Shown here: in pieces, positions 35,575 to 44,554 of the stretch
Numbering within the stretch: the first letter of the stretch is position 1
How the letters are laid out: each line of letters starts with the position of its first letter
Assembly: GCF_002860285.1 (NCBI RefSeq)
Contig: NZ_PGVF01000001.1
Coordinates: 496,001-560,000 of the forward strand
Direction: 5' to 3'
DNA from: Bacillus sp. M6-12
Lineage (GTDB): Bacteria > Bacillota > Bacilli > Bacillales > DSM-1321
Length of the DNA stretch: 64,000 bases
Program-made: the position numbers and the translations under genes
The notes under the pieces: model-generated
Seen by the model: only the letters and a program-made list of their open reading frames with translations
Database searches by the model: none
What the model was told of the DNA's origin: nothing

Positions 35575-37722
35575 CTATTCGTTTATTTTTTCAAGTTGCT
35601 TTTTAATTTCTACTTTATTAACTTTTCCGCTACCCAATATCGGGATAGTTTTAAAAGTATGAATTTTTGCAGGGAGTGACAATGGATTAATTCCTTTTTC
35701 TCTCCAGTAATCACGCACCATTTGAATCGTCACATCAGAAGAAGTTGTTACCAATTCTATCTTTTCTCCTTTTCTCTTATCAGACAATCCAACAGCGACT
35801 ACATCATCTACTCCTAAAGCAGATTTTGCATACTCTTCTACAACTGCAAGACTAACCATTTCTCCACCAATCTTTACAAATTGTTTGGCACGACCTTGGA
35901 TAGTCACAAACCCCCAATCGTCTACTGTTACAACATCACCAGTATCAAACCATTCAGGAGCTTCTACAAAGCCTGTTTCGTGAAGCAGATACCCTTTCAT
36001 GAGGTTTGGTGCTTGAACTTTCAATTTACCACCCTCTTCAATTCCTTCCACTTTTTCCAATTGATGTTTTACACCAGGAACAAGACAACCAACAGAGCCT
36101 TTTTTATAAAGCATTGGTGTTTGAAGTGATAATAAAGGAGCAGTTTCAGTTAGTCCGTATCCTTCACAAATGCGAATACCGAACTTATCTACCCAATTCT
36201 GATACACATGCTCTTGTAACTTCTCACCTCCACAAATTGCAAGACGTAATTTGAAGAAATCGTAAGGATTTGCATATCTTCCATAAGCGGATAAAAAGGT
36301 TGAAGTGCCAACCAATATGGTTGCTTTTAGGTCATATGCCAGTTCTGGAATTGCCTTATACATAAGTGGTGATGGTACAAGAACAGTTGGAACATGGCAA
36401 AGTGTTGAAAGAAAGACTAAAATGAGTCCTAATGAATGAAACATTGGAAGAGCATTTAGGATTTTTTCTTCTTTTGTCAAATCAATCATTAATCGTGCTT
36501 GTTGAACATTGGCGTAAATATTTTCATGAGAAAGAACAACCCCTTTTGGTGTTCCCTCTGAACCAGACGTAAAAAGAATTAAATCTCCTGCCTTTGAAGT
36601 GACCTTTTTGTTTTCCTGTAACAAAACTTGCGATTTGGTAAAGGCATTAATGTTACTTACAATATCCTCCAAATAAACGATTTCTGCTTTTTTAGAACAA
36701 CCATCAATTAAAGGTTGCAACTTTCCTTTTTCAACAAAAGAACGTGATGTGATAATAACATTGATTGAACCTGTTTCTAAACAAGAAGTCAGAGTTGAAA
36801 CATCCATTGAAAAATTTAGCAACGCAGGTGTTTTCCCACTATGGAAAAGAGCATAAATCGTTGTCATATTTGCAATGCTTGTAGGGAGTAATACACCCAC
36901 TCTATCTTGTAAAATTTGATTATCAATAGCAATGGATAATCCAAGGATTTTTCTCCACAAATCTTTCAAGGTAAGTTTAGTGAATACTTCTTTTCCTTGT
37001 TTCTTTTTCTTCTTATTTTGTTTAGCATCATCTTTCTTTGACTGCACTTTCATTTCTTCTACAATTTCTAAATCAGGTGCTTCTTTCACTCGTTGACGAA
37101 ACATTTCAGCTAAGTGAACTTGTTTAGGCATACGACTTTCAAACAACAAGTTTTGAAGTTTGCGATAAATAATATGAGTTCCCATTTCTTTCTTCTGCCT
37201 CATAGTCGCCCCTTCCATTTCTGGAAGATTAAATGCGTCACCTACAAAAAGAGATACTTCTGGAAACCATTGAGTCGGGACTTTACCTTCTAAATAGGTC
37301 AATTTCTTGGCTTTTTCCCCACCATTAAGGGCAATCGGAATTAATTTAGCTCCTGTTTTTAAAGATAAATAGGTCACACCCGAATACATTTTCATTAAAT
37401 TGTTAGTAACAGTAATTCTTCCCTCTGGAAAAATAACCAAAGATTTTCCGCTCTTTAACACTTTCAACATTCCACGAATGGAATAAGGGTTCATAGGGTC
37501 AACTGCAATTACTTCTTTTCCTTTCATCGCCCATGCGTACTTCACTGCAATCTCTGTATTGGCTACAAACACAGCATTCTTAGGCAAATAAATAGAGAGC
37601 AAAACAGCATCTAATAAACTGGTATGATTGGCAATATAAATGCAAGGTTCTTTGCTTTCAAGTTTCTCTTTATTAATAATCTTTGGTGAATAAAGTGCTT
37701 TTGGTAATAGTGCTGGTATCAA
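35575..37722 (-). CDS. aas: Bifunctional acyltransferase / acyl-ACP synthetase (Aas-like), 715 aa
   Basis: Residues ~1-200 are a PlsC-type acyltransferase with NHTSLLD (HxxxxD) and FPEGRIT. A Lys-rich linker with KQNKKKKKQGK follows. Residues ~250-715 are an adenylate-forming domain with LFTSGSEGTPKGVVLSHEN, YGLTETAP, WFDTGDV and GSGKVNK. Aas re-acylates lysophosphatidylethanolamine. TTG start after AAGGAGG. The dyad promoter at 37785-37813 precedes it. Confidence 0.9.
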   Translation of the reverse strand: MIPALLPKALYSPKIINKEKLESKEPCIYIANHTSLLDAVLLSIYLPKNAVFVANTEIAVKYAWAMKGKEVIAVDPMNPYSIRGMLKVLKSGKSLVIFPEGRITVTNNLMKMYSGVTYLSLKTGAKLIPIALNGGEKAKKLTYLEGKVPTQWFPEVSLFVGDAFNLPEMEGATMRQKKEMGTHIIYRKLQNLLFESRMPKQVHLAEMFRQRVKEAPDLEIVEEMKVQSKKDDAKQNKKKKKQGKEVFTKLTLKDLWRKILGLSIAIDNQILQDRVGVLLPTSIANMTTIYALFHSGKTPALLNFSMDVSTLTSCLETGSINVIITSRSFVEKGKLQPLIDGCSKKAEIVYLEDIVSNINAFTKSQVLLQENKKVTSKAGDLILFTSGSEGTPKGVVLSHENIYANVQQARLMIDLTKEEKILNALPMFHSLGLILVFLSTLCHVPTVLVPSPLMYKAIPELAYDLKATILVGTSTFLSAYGRYANPYDFFKLRLAICGGEKLQEHVYQNWVDKFGIRICEGYGLTETAPLLSLQTPMLYKKGSVGCLVPGVKHQLEKVEGIEEGGKLKVQAPNLMKGYLLHETGFVEAPEWFDTGDVVTVDDWGFVTIQGRAKQFVKIGGEMVSLAVVEEYAKSALGVDDVVAVGLSDKRKGEKIELVTTSSDVTIQMVRDYWREKGINPLSLPAKIHTFKTIPILGSGKVNKVEIKKQLEKINE

Positions 37723-37784
37723 CGAAATATCCTCCTTAAAAATCTATGGTTTATTTTCTTTTTTACCTTCGTTTACTATATAAC

Positions 37785-37813
37785 TATTTAATTCTAACAT
37801 AGACTATAGTCAA
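37785..37813 (-). promoter_or_regulatory. Promoter with dyad operator
   Basis: Minus strand TTGACT (37808-37813), 17 bp, TAAATA (37785-37790), with TTGACTATAGTCTA covering the -35 region. Confidence 0.65.
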
Positions 37814-37824
37814 TAAGGAATGGT

Positions 37825-38613
37825 TTAAGCAAATTTTTTCTCTTTTTTCATGGATATTAAGAAATCTAATGCTCTTTGATTAAATTCCTTATATTGCTCA
37901 ATGTTGCAAACATGTCCACATTTATCAATGATGTGCAGAGCCTCATTCTTCGCTTTATTGACCGTAATGAAAGGAAGAAACATATAATCTTCACTTCCCA
38001 TGATATAAAGTTTGGGAGTCAGACTGACTTTTTTCTTTATACGTTTGATGGTTTTCTCTATTTGTGTATGCATCCCATACCAATGAAGAAATTCTTTTCT
38101 CCCTAACTTATAGGCTTCTTTTACAAATGCTAATCGTGCCTCTTTGTGATGTTCTTTAGGCATTAAAATTAACGCACAAAGTTTGTATAGCCACATATAA
38201 GGCAGAAAATTTTTCATTACATTTGCTACTTGGATAATCATTTTGGCTGGTAGATTGAACTTTTCTACTGCTCCACCTAAAATCATGGATTTTACTTTTT
38301 CAGGAGCAATATCATTGAGTGATTGAATAACAATTGTTCCAAGTGAGATTCCCACAAAATGAGCTTTTTCAATGTTTTCATGATTTAAAACTTTTAATAC
38401 TTCTTCTGCTACAACAGGGAAAGAGTGTTCATTTAAGTCACCCAATCCATAGTCGGTCTCTCCATGTCCTGGTAAATCTATTAATAATAAGTTGAAATGT
38501 TCCTTAAAGGCTTTGATTTGCCTGACCCAAATAGAAGAGCCACCACCTATGCCATGAAGGAATACAACCCATTCAGCCCCTTCCTTTGATAAAAACTTCG
38601 TATAATTTAACAT
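37825..38613 (-). CDS. Alpha/beta hydrolase, 262 aa
   Basis: Oxyanion HGIGGGSSIW, LIDLPGHGETDYG, nucleophile elbow VGISLGTIV, acid MGSEDYMF and catalytic His in DKCGHVCNIEQ are all present. Likely a lipase or esterase; its place upstream of aas and lplT suggests lipid turnover (inference). Confidence 0.8.
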   Translation of the reverse strand: MLNYTKFLSKEGAEWVVFLHGIGGGSSIWVRQIKAFKEHFNLLLIDLPGHGETDYGLGDLNEHSFPVVAEEVLKVLNHENIEKAHFVGISLGTIVIQSLNDIAPEKVKSMILGGAVEKFNLPAKMIIQVANVMKNFLPYMWLYKLCALILMPKEHHKEARLAFVKEAYKLGRKEFLHWYGMHTQIEKTIKRIKKKVSLTPKLYIMGSEDYMFLPFITVNKAKNEALHIIDKCGHVCNIEQYKEFNQRALDFLISMKKEKKFA

Positions 38614-38698
38614 TTACTATTAGTACCTCCTCTTAAATATCTTTTTAACATTATAGAAAAATGTATTTTCTTTATAAGAGATATTGAGCTTATCTTCT

Positions 38699-38971
38699 TT
38701 AAATCAATATTCTTATGTAGAGGTACACTTCAAAAATAGAAATAAAGAACAATCCATGCAAAAGCACTAAAGCTCCCCATGATTCACGTAAGTCATCTTC
38801 CATAAGCAAGGCTAACGAAGTTGTCATTATTCCTAACCAAAAATGAAGAAAAAGTGTTCCTGTAATGCTCCTGGTTAATAGAAAAGCAAACATCAAAACC
38901 AATGGTGTGTAAAATATTAAAAAAGCTGGATTAATAAATAATTTTGTTGTTTGTTTTACTGCTGATTTCAT
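38699..38971 (-). CDS. Integral membrane protein, 90 aa
   Basis: Three hydrophobic segments; not recognised. ATG at 38971 after AAAGGAGAC. Upstream of the hydrolase gene in the same direction. Confidence 0.6.
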   Translation of the reverse strand: MKSAVKQTTKLFINPAFLIFYTPLVLMFAFLLTRSITGTLFLHFWLGIMTTSLALLMEDDLRESWGALVLLHGLFFISIFEVYLYIRILI

Positions 38972-39227
38972 ATGTTCTGTCTCCTTTTGGTAAACGATAG
39001 ATAGAATGGATAAACAAAAAGGTTTTTTGTAAAGTTGCTTGGCAACTGTTATCAGCCTTGTAGAACCTTAGATTTTTCAATAGCTTTTTTTGTTAAAACA
39101 AGTGGCAGTAAAGACATTTTTAAATTGTTTTTAAACATCGCATTTGTTTTTTACTGCCTGTAATATAGGTTTATGTTTTCCGAAAGTTGCGAAGTGAGAA
39201 AAACCCTTATATATCAAGCCTTTACGC
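38972..39227. other. Intergenic region with two hairpins
   Basis: AGTTGC-TTG-GCAACT (39033-39047) is a compact hairpin. GGCAGTAAA (39104-39112) and TTTACTGCC (39150-39158) form a nine-base perfect inverted repeat around an AT-rich 37-base loop. Neither has a clean T-run, so these are not obvious terminators. Confidence 0.5.
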
Positions 39228-40559
39228 CTACTTTTTGAGGGAAATATACTCACTTGTTTTCAATCCGTATTCTTCTTTCATCTCTTTTGTCGGCTTCATA
39301 TAATGGAGTTCATTTTTAATCAACAAACTCTTCCAAATTTTTTCCAACTCTTTTTCCCTGTCTTTAACCGTTGTTTTTCCAATATACTTTTTGGCTACCA
39401 TTTTCTTTGTTGCGTATCCTTGTTTAGAAAGAAGCTCCAATAGATTTTTTTCTAAAATTTTGTGGATTAAATTGGGTACTTCTGCTTTTTTGATTTTGTT
39501 CTTTTGAATTTCTTGAACATATACGTTTTTGGCAAAATCCTCTCCAAAAATAAAGGAAATCTTAGCTCTACTGATATTTGTGTAAGAAATATGATTTTCT
39601 ATCAGAACTTCCGCTTTCTTTTCGGCTTCTGCCAACGTATCAATCATAGGTGGAATAATATAATAGGAAATGATATTCCCAAGATTCCGTCTATCTGCAA
39701 TCACTTTGGACTCATGAAGAAGTTGAACTGGAATATACTCCTCTTTGATTTTTTTTATCAAACCCAAAACAGCAAATAGATTAATGACCTTATTGGTTGT
39801 TGAGAGAGTGTAGTTTCCTAAGAAATCAGCGATATAAGAATTAGAAGCAAAGAAGATATTCTCTCCGTTATATCCAAACTCTTGTTTCTTCACATTGATA
39901 TTGGCGATAACATTCATGGTCTCTAATACTTTTAAATGACCTTTTAGGTATTGAAATAAATGAGGGTATTCTTGCTCTATCATTTTTTTCGCCCCATGTA
40001 TCATGGTTAAATTTGATAAATATTTTTTGTTTTGATTCTCCACCCAAATATCCTCCATGAACTTTATCTTTAAATCTTTCACAGCTTTTTCAATCGTTTC
40101 AGATGTTGAATAACCATAATACACTTCCAACAAATCTATTAAGTCAAATCCAATTGCATTAGCGTTTTTAGACTTAGAAAAATAACGATAGTGACCAACT
40201 TCTGTTTTGCTAATCCAAGCATAGTTCCCTTCCATAATGGAACATGGGAAATAGGTGTCTATTGTTTCTGCTGTTCTGATAAAGGCAAACATATCTGCAT
40301 TAGAAAAGAATGTGTATAAATCTTCATAGTTGTTGATTTTTAAACTTTTGGGAGCGATAGATTTCTTTAGGGAAGAAAAAGAAAAGATGTCGGAGAGGTT
40401 ATCCTTCAATTGTTCGTGAAGGGCTTTTTTCTCTTCGCTATTTAACTTCTTAGATTTCTTTTTCCCCTTCCGTTCTTCCGCTCTCTCAAAATCCTTCATG
40501 GTCATGTAATAGAACAGACCAGTGGTTTGTGTAATATCCTGCAGTAATGCCTCTGCCAT
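39228..40559 (-). CDS. Possible replication protein with primase-zinc-fold-like and wHTH regions, 443 aa
   Basis: Not firmly recognised. NYAWISKTEVGHYRYFSKSK...GFDLIDLLEVYYG (residues ~110-160) resembles a CHC2 primase zinc-binding fold that has lost its cysteines; residues ~220-270 (SNSYIADFLGNYTLSTTNKVINLFAVLGLIKKI) look like a winged helix. Lys-rich linkers lie at both ends. It stands alone near several direct and inverted repeats, which would suit a plasmid initiator; this is speculative. Confidence 0.4.
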   Translation of the reverse strand: MAEALLQDITQTTGLFYYMTMKDFERAEERKGKKKSKKLNSEEKKALHEQLKDNLSDIFSFSSLKKSIAPKSLKINNYEDLYTFFSNADMFAFIRTAETIDTYFPCSIMEGNYAWISKTEVGHYRYFSKSKNANAIGFDLIDLLEVYYGYSTSETIEKAVKDLKIKFMEDIWVENQNKKYLSNLTMIHGAKKMIEQEYPHLFQYLKGHLKVLETMNVIANINVKKQEFGYNGENIFFASNSYIADFLGNYTLSTTNKVINLFAVLGLIKKIKEEYIPVQLLHESKVIADRRNLGNIISYYIIPPMIDTLAEAEKKAEVLIENHISYTNISRAKISFIFGEDFAKNVYVQEIQKNKIKKAEVPNLIHKILEKNLLELLSKQGYATKKMVAKKYIGKTTVKDREKELEKIWKSLLIKNELHYMKPTKEMKEEYGLKTSEYISLKK

Positions 40560-40831
40560 CTTTTTCTCTCCCCTTATTTAAGAAAAATGTACGTAAATTG
40601 CATTTTATATGTTTTAGTCCTTGACTATACTCCCTGATGGTTTTACTTATTTTTAGTCAAAGAAATGAATTTTATAGACTATAGGCGATAAAATCATAGT
40701 TATTATATCACAGCCTTTCTTCCTATATCAATACGATTCTATAATTTTCAAAGAAAGAATGGACTATAATATAAAAGATTTTATAATAAAGGAAATATCT
40801 TTTGATATTACATTTTAAAGGAGAGATTTTT
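40560..40831. other. Divergent control region with clustered dyad half-sites
   Basis: It contains TTGACTATA (40621-40629), TTTTAGTCAAAG (40651-40662), TAGACTATAGG (40676-40686) and GGACTATAATATAAA (40762-40776). These are variants of the TTGACTATAGTCAA site, so both flanking genes are probably under the same control. TATAAT-like -10 boxes occur on both strands. Confidence 0.5.
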
Positions 40832-41602
40832 GTGAACATTCAAATTTCAAGCACTTTACTTAACAAGGAAACAAGAAATGATTTTTTCTTACCACGTTCT
40901 TTTTATCAGGCTAATAATCGTTTATTTTTTGTTGGGAACTTTGTAAATCAAAATTACTTTAACGTAGTAACAACAGATTTCTCGTTTTATTCTGCAATTG
41001 AATTAACAGGTAATGAAGAACATTATTCTGTATCAGATGAAGTAATGGTTTTAAAAGTGAACAATGAAACAGAAGAATTATTGGAAATCTTGTCGATTAC
41101 ATCTATTCCTGAAGAGGAAGCTCAAGATGAAGTTTGGATAGAAACATTTGAATGGCTATTTCTTGTTCTTCGCAATGAAAGAGGAGAAATTAATGCTACG
41201 TATTCAAGTGATATTGTCTCTATTCTTTATCGAACATTGAAGCAGTATGCTTTTAAAACGTCTGCCTTTCATTCAGGTAAGCAAGTGGAAGTAAATCTAT
41301 TAGACACCTTCCAAGTGACAGGAGAAGCGTCTACAGGCTATTATGAGGGCAATATTTTGATAAAGGATTGGAAAGTCATTGAAATCTATTCTGGGAACGT
41401 AGTTGCTGAATTGGGGGATATACAGCTTCCTCAACAATTATTTATAGAAGAAGATGATTCAGAAGACGATGTATTAGAAGCATTCGTTGATTCCATGTCA
41501 AGAACAGATATTATCTCTTTGGCTCTTAAAGCTCTACAACAAGGGATTAAACAGGAGGTTTTTCAATATGAAAAAGACGAAAAAATGGTGCAAAGTGATT
41601 AA
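40832..41602 (+). CDS. Hypothetical protein, 256 aa
   Basis: Not recognised; beta-rich N-terminal half and an acidic segment (IEEDDSEDDVLEAF) near the C-terminus. GTG at 40832 follows AAAGGAGAG; the upstream ATG at 40802 would place the ribosome site inside the gene. Its end overlaps the membrane micropeptide gene at 41568. Confidence 0.65.
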   Translation: MNIQISSTLLNKETRNDFFLPRSFYQANNRLFFVGNFVNQNYFNVVTTDFSFYSAIELTGNEEHYSVSDEVMVLKVNNETEELLEILSITSIPEEEAQDEVWIETFEWLFLVLRNERGEINATYSSDIVSILYRTLKQYAFKTSAFHSGKQVEVNLLDTFQVTGEASTGYYEGNILIKDWKVIEIYSGNVVAELGDIQLPQQLFIEEDDSEDDVLEAFVDSMSRTDIISLALKALQQGIKQEVFQYEKDEKMVQSD

Positions 41603-41675
41603 AGAAGTAACGATTGACCTTGTATTTATTGCAGTGGGAACAATCTTCGGTATTCTCTTTAAGCGATTTTTCTAA
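41568..41675 (+). CDS. Single-span membrane micropeptide, 35 aa
   Basis: Begins MKKTKKWCKVIKEVTIDLVF; membrane segment with GTIFG, ending LFKRFF. AGGAGG precedes ATG by eight bases, inside the end of the preceding gene (35-bp overlap, different frame). Third member of the GxxxG micropeptide family. Confidence 0.7.
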   Translation: MKKTKKWCKVIKEVTIDLVFIAVGTIFGILFKRFF

Positions 41676-41681
41676 ATAACA

Positions 41682-41717
41682 CAAGAAAAGAACCTGGCAA
41701 ATTGTCAGGTTCTTTAT
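41682..41717 (+). terminator. Terminator after micropeptide
   Basis: AAAGAACCTG-CA and TG-CAGGTTCTTT-type arms, followed by ATTTT. Confidence 0.8.
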
Positions 41718-41739
41718 TTTACATTATGAGGGTTTTTAA

Positions 41740-41904
41740 AAAGTTTGATTAAAAAAGTCCTGATTTTTAATCATCATATAAGAACGTCTCCTTATATAAC
41801 ACTAAAATATCAGCAAGATATTTGTGGTATAAACCCGATAATGGTTTATGAGATTTCTCCAATCTCTTATTACAATATACATAAATGGAGTTTTGTTTAT
41901 AACA
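41740..41904. other. Hairpin-rich intergenic stretch
   Basis: Three consecutive inverted repeats: GATTAAAAA..TTTTTAATC, ATAAACC..GGTTTAT, and GAGATT..AATCTC. No ribosome site supports the overlapping short ORFs. It could be an untranslated RNA or 3' region. Confidence 0.3.
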
Positions 41905-41905
41905 A

Positions 41906-41952
41906 CAAAAGAGAGGTTGAGCTATATAATTAAGCTCGACCCCTCTTTCTTG
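41906..41952 (-). terminator. Terminator after the 124-aa gene
   Basis: AAAGAG-GGT-GAGCT and AGCTC-ACC-CTCTTT arms. Confidence 0.75.
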
Positions 41953-41953
41953 T

Positions 41954-42328
41954 TTAAGCAACAGATTGATTTGTTCCCATTTTAATCCCCAATGCTTGAA
42001 CATAGGCGTTTTTCAAGTTCTTATCCAACCAAGACAAAACAGTATGTGGCGAAAGGTCAACGCCTTCCATTTCGTAACCATTATACAGATTAAAAGCTAA
42101 TCCAACAATGATACGTTCACCAGTAGACAATTCCATTCTTTCTGCTTCATCAGGATTGATGTATTTCCCTTTCAAAACAAAAAACTGTTCAATGTTCTTT
42201 GCAATTTTAGGAACAGAAGATAGCAAATACAACACTGATTGTACGGTATATTCTTTTTCTCCTACATTTGCTTCCTGTAAAAATTCATCATATTTCGCTT
42301 CGTGTTCACCATTTACAAAGTATGTCAT
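41954..42328 (-). CDS. Hypothetical protein, 124 aa
   Basis: Not recognised; helical, soluble. ATG at 42328 follows AAAGGAG. The 17-bp direct repeats at 42421-42502 lie about 95-175 bp upstream of its start. Confidence 0.6.
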   Translation of the reverse strand: MTYFVNGEHEAKYDEFLQEANVGEKEYTVQSVLYLLSSVPKIAKNIEQFFVLKGKYINPDEAERMELSTGERIIVGLAFNLYNGYEMEGVDLSPHTVLSWLDKNLKNAYVQALGIKMGTNQSVA

Positions 42329-42420
42329 TTAAAAAACACTCCTTTTTTATATAAACTGATATATTATATGCGAAAGAAAGAGAATTAAAAATGGAGCAAG
42401 GTTATTACCCCTACTCCATT

Positions 42421-42502
42421 CACCTGTTTGGTTGTTCTTACCTGTTTGTTGTTCTTACCTGTTAGTTTTTCTTACCTGTTTGTTGTTCTTACCTGTTTTA
42501 TG
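42421..42502. repeat. 17-bp tandem direct repeats, iteron-like
   Basis: TTCTTACCTGTTTGTTG and close variants occur four times with exact 17-bp period (starts 42435, 42452, 42469, 42486), preceded by a partial copy. No ORF with a ribosome site runs through them. They could be replication iterons or a repeated operator. Confidence 0.7.
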
Positions 42503-42640
42503 ATTTTTGACCTTTTTACGTATTCAATCTTCTTTTTAAAAGATTGAAACCACCTTTTTAATCTTTTTGTCATTCGTGTACCATATAGACTGTCCTGACC
42601 TATGGTTATTTACAAACACCCCTACAGTGTTGTTTTTTAC

Positions 42641-43465
42641 CTATCTCAATAATCCTACACGTTTTGCTTCTTTTTCCCATATCGGATACTCTGTAAGGAG
42701 TAAATCATACAGTTGGTCATCCGAAATTCGGTTAATGCTTCTAATTTCAAAGAAGTTCGCATTGTCGATAAATCTACCTTCCATTTCATCTAACTCTTTT
42801 AAGAAACGGAAATCTTCGTTCCCTAATCCGATGAATTGGAAAAAGATATTATATCTTGACGCTTCACGAATTGCTCTTTCAGCTTCATTCCTATCAAAAT
42901 TCTCTCCATCGGTAATAAAAAGAACAAATGTAGGGATATCTGAAGGCTCTTCTTTTGCATATTTTCTTACAATGTCATTAATGACAGGAGAATAATTCGT
43001 ACCGCCCCATGATGCACGATGCATCACTTCACGATTTACATAGTCAAAGAAGTCTTCTTCTGTAATAGAAGGCAATCTTTTGAATTTGTTGGCAAATAGC
43101 CACATATCTAATTCTCCATTATCATCAAACTTCAAGGCAACAGGCAGTAGTCTTTCCAGCACTGATTGAACAGTACCTTTTTCATAAAGACTTTCCATAG
43201 AACCTGAATCATCCATTGCTACTGCTACTCTGGCGAATACGTTATTCATATTCTTTTTCCTCATAGTAAGAGCCAAAGTTTCTTTTCGCAAATTCAATTG
43301 TTCAACCGCTTCTTCTTTTCTCATTTTCAATCCATTGTCATAGCTTGAAGTTGGTTTTGAAGGTGATGTTGGTTGTACTTGCTGTGTTTGTTGTTGGTAA
43401 GAAGAAGTGGAAGGTTTACTCCCACTTTGACTCCCACCTTTTTTGAAAAAATCAAAGATTCCCAA
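42641..43465 (-). CDS. vWA domain protein, TerF-like, 274 aa
   Basis: A short N-terminal GIFDFFKKG motif and Ser/Gln/Thr linker precede a vWA domain with MIDAS MDDSGSM, conserved RASWGGTNYSPVI and FITDGEN. This subgroup of vWA occurs in tellurite/stress gene sets. TTG start. It is ~60-70% identical by eye to the next upstream gene, a recent duplication. Confidence 0.8.
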   Translation of the reverse strand: MGIFDFFKKGGSQSGSKPSTSSYQQQTQQVQPTSPSKPTSSYDNGLKMRKEEAVEQLNLRKETLALTMRKKNMNNVFARVAVAMDDSGSMESLYEKGTVQSVLERLLPVALKFDDNGELDMWLFANKFKRLPSITEEDFFDYVNREVMHRASWGGTNYSPVINDIVRKYAKEEPSDIPTFVLFITDGENFDRNEAERAIREASRYNIFFQFIGLGNEDFRFLKELDEMEGRFIDNANFFEIRSINRISDDQLYDLLLTEYPIWEKEAKRVGLLR

Positions 43466-43535
43466 ATCTTCACTTCCTTATTGTATTAGTTTAATAGGTT
43501 TATAGCGAATAACTATAGACAAATAAAATAATAAT

Positions 43536-43549
43536 TAGACTATAGTCAA
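43536..43549. promoter_or_regulatory. Dyad operator TAGACTATAGTCAA
   Basis: Copy of the window-wide palindrome between the two vWA genes; TTGACT on the minus strand could be a -35 box. Confidence 0.65.
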
Positions 43550-43553
43550 TATA

Positions 43554-44315
43554 TTAGCGAATTAAACCAATACGTTTTGCTTCTTGTTCCCAACCAGGAT
43601 ATTCAGTCATTAGCTTATCGTAAAGCTGTTCGTCTGAAATACGGTTTAGGTTTTCAATTTTAAAGAAATCAGCATTGTCAATATGACGACCAGACAAGTC
43701 ATCTAATTGTTGCAAGAATTGGAATCGTTCGTCTCCAATACCGATGAATTGGAAGAAAATGTTGTGGTAAGATGCTTCTGTAATTGCTTTTTTAGCTTCA
43801 GCTTTATCAGAATTCTCACCGTCTGTAATAAAGATAACAAATGTTGGTACATTTGAAGGCTCTTCTTGTGCATATTTCTTCGTAATGTCACGAATGATTG
43901 GTGCGTAACTTGTACCGCCCCATGATGCACGATGCATTACTTCACGATTTACATAGTCAAAGAAATCACGTTCTGTAATAGAAGGAAGACGCTTAAAGCT
44001 ATTAGAGAATAACCACATGTCTAATTCACCATTGTCATCCATTTTAATCGCTACTGGTAGCAATCTTTCTAATACACTTTGAACTGTTCCGTCTTTAAAT
44101 TCTGACCTCATTGAACCTGAATCATCCATTGCTACTGCTACTCTTGCAGTTACATGGCTTAATGATTTTTTCTGCAATGTTAGAGCGAAAGTTTCTTTAC
44201 GTAGATTAAGCGTTTGAACCGCTTGTTCTTTGTTAAGACTTATCCCTCCTGTTGCTGGTTGAGATGTAGTTTGTGGCTGTGTGTTACCTTTTTTAAATGC
44301 ATCAAATAGTCCCAC
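43554..44315 (-). CDS. vWA domain protein, TerF-like, paralogue, 253 aa
   Basis: Starts GLFDAFKKGN, then a Gln/Thr-rich linker and a vWA domain with MDDSGSM, MHRASWGGTSYAPII and FITDGEN. GTG at 44315 aligns with the paralogue's start; AAAGGAG is 11 bases upstream. Promoter with dyad at 44383-44411. Confidence 0.8.
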   Translation of the reverse strand: MGLFDAFKKGNTQPQTTSQPATGGISLNKEQAVQTLNLRKETFALTLQKKSLSHVTARVAVAMDDSGSMRSEFKDGTVQSVLERLLPVAIKMDDNGELDMWLFSNSFKRLPSITERDFFDYVNREVMHRASWGGTSYAPIIRDITKKYAQEEPSNVPTFVIFITDGENSDKAEAKKAITEASYHNIFFQFIGIGDERFQFLQQLDDLSGRHIDNADFFKIENLNRISDEQLYDKLMTEYPGWEQEAKRIGLIR

Positions 44316-44382
44316 TGAGCAATTCACTCCTTTAATATGTTGTTTTCTTTAGTTTGGAGAACATTTGTCCTCTCTGTTACTT

Positions 44383-44411
44383 ATATTATCACTTTCATTG
44401 ACTATTGTCAA
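44383..44411 (-). promoter_or_regulatory. Promoter with dyad operator
   Basis: Minus strand TTGACA (44406-44411), 17 bp, TAATAT (44383-44388). TTGACAATAGTCAA (44398-44411) covers the -35 box. Confidence 0.85.
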
Positions 44412-44470
44412 TGATAAGTTACAAAATTTATTGACAGAACTAACACTGTAATTCATAGTCAATAAACGGT

Positions 44471-44499
44471 TTGGTATAGACAATAGTCTATGGTATAAT
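44471..44499 (+). promoter_or_regulatory. Promoter with dyad in spacer
   Basis: TTGGTA (44471-44476), 17 bp, TATAAT (44494-44499). The spacer begins with the dyad variant TAGACAATAGTCTA (44477-44490). Confidence 0.75.
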
Positions 44500-44554
44500 G
44501 AGTATATACTTATGGAAACCAGAAATCAACTGGAAATTTAATGGAGGTGAATGT

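Noticed and set aside
41745-41933. 62-codon plus-strand ORF starting MIKKVLIFNHH
   Set aside because: No ribosome binding site, lies in a hairpin-rich gap and overlaps a terminator; probably not coding.
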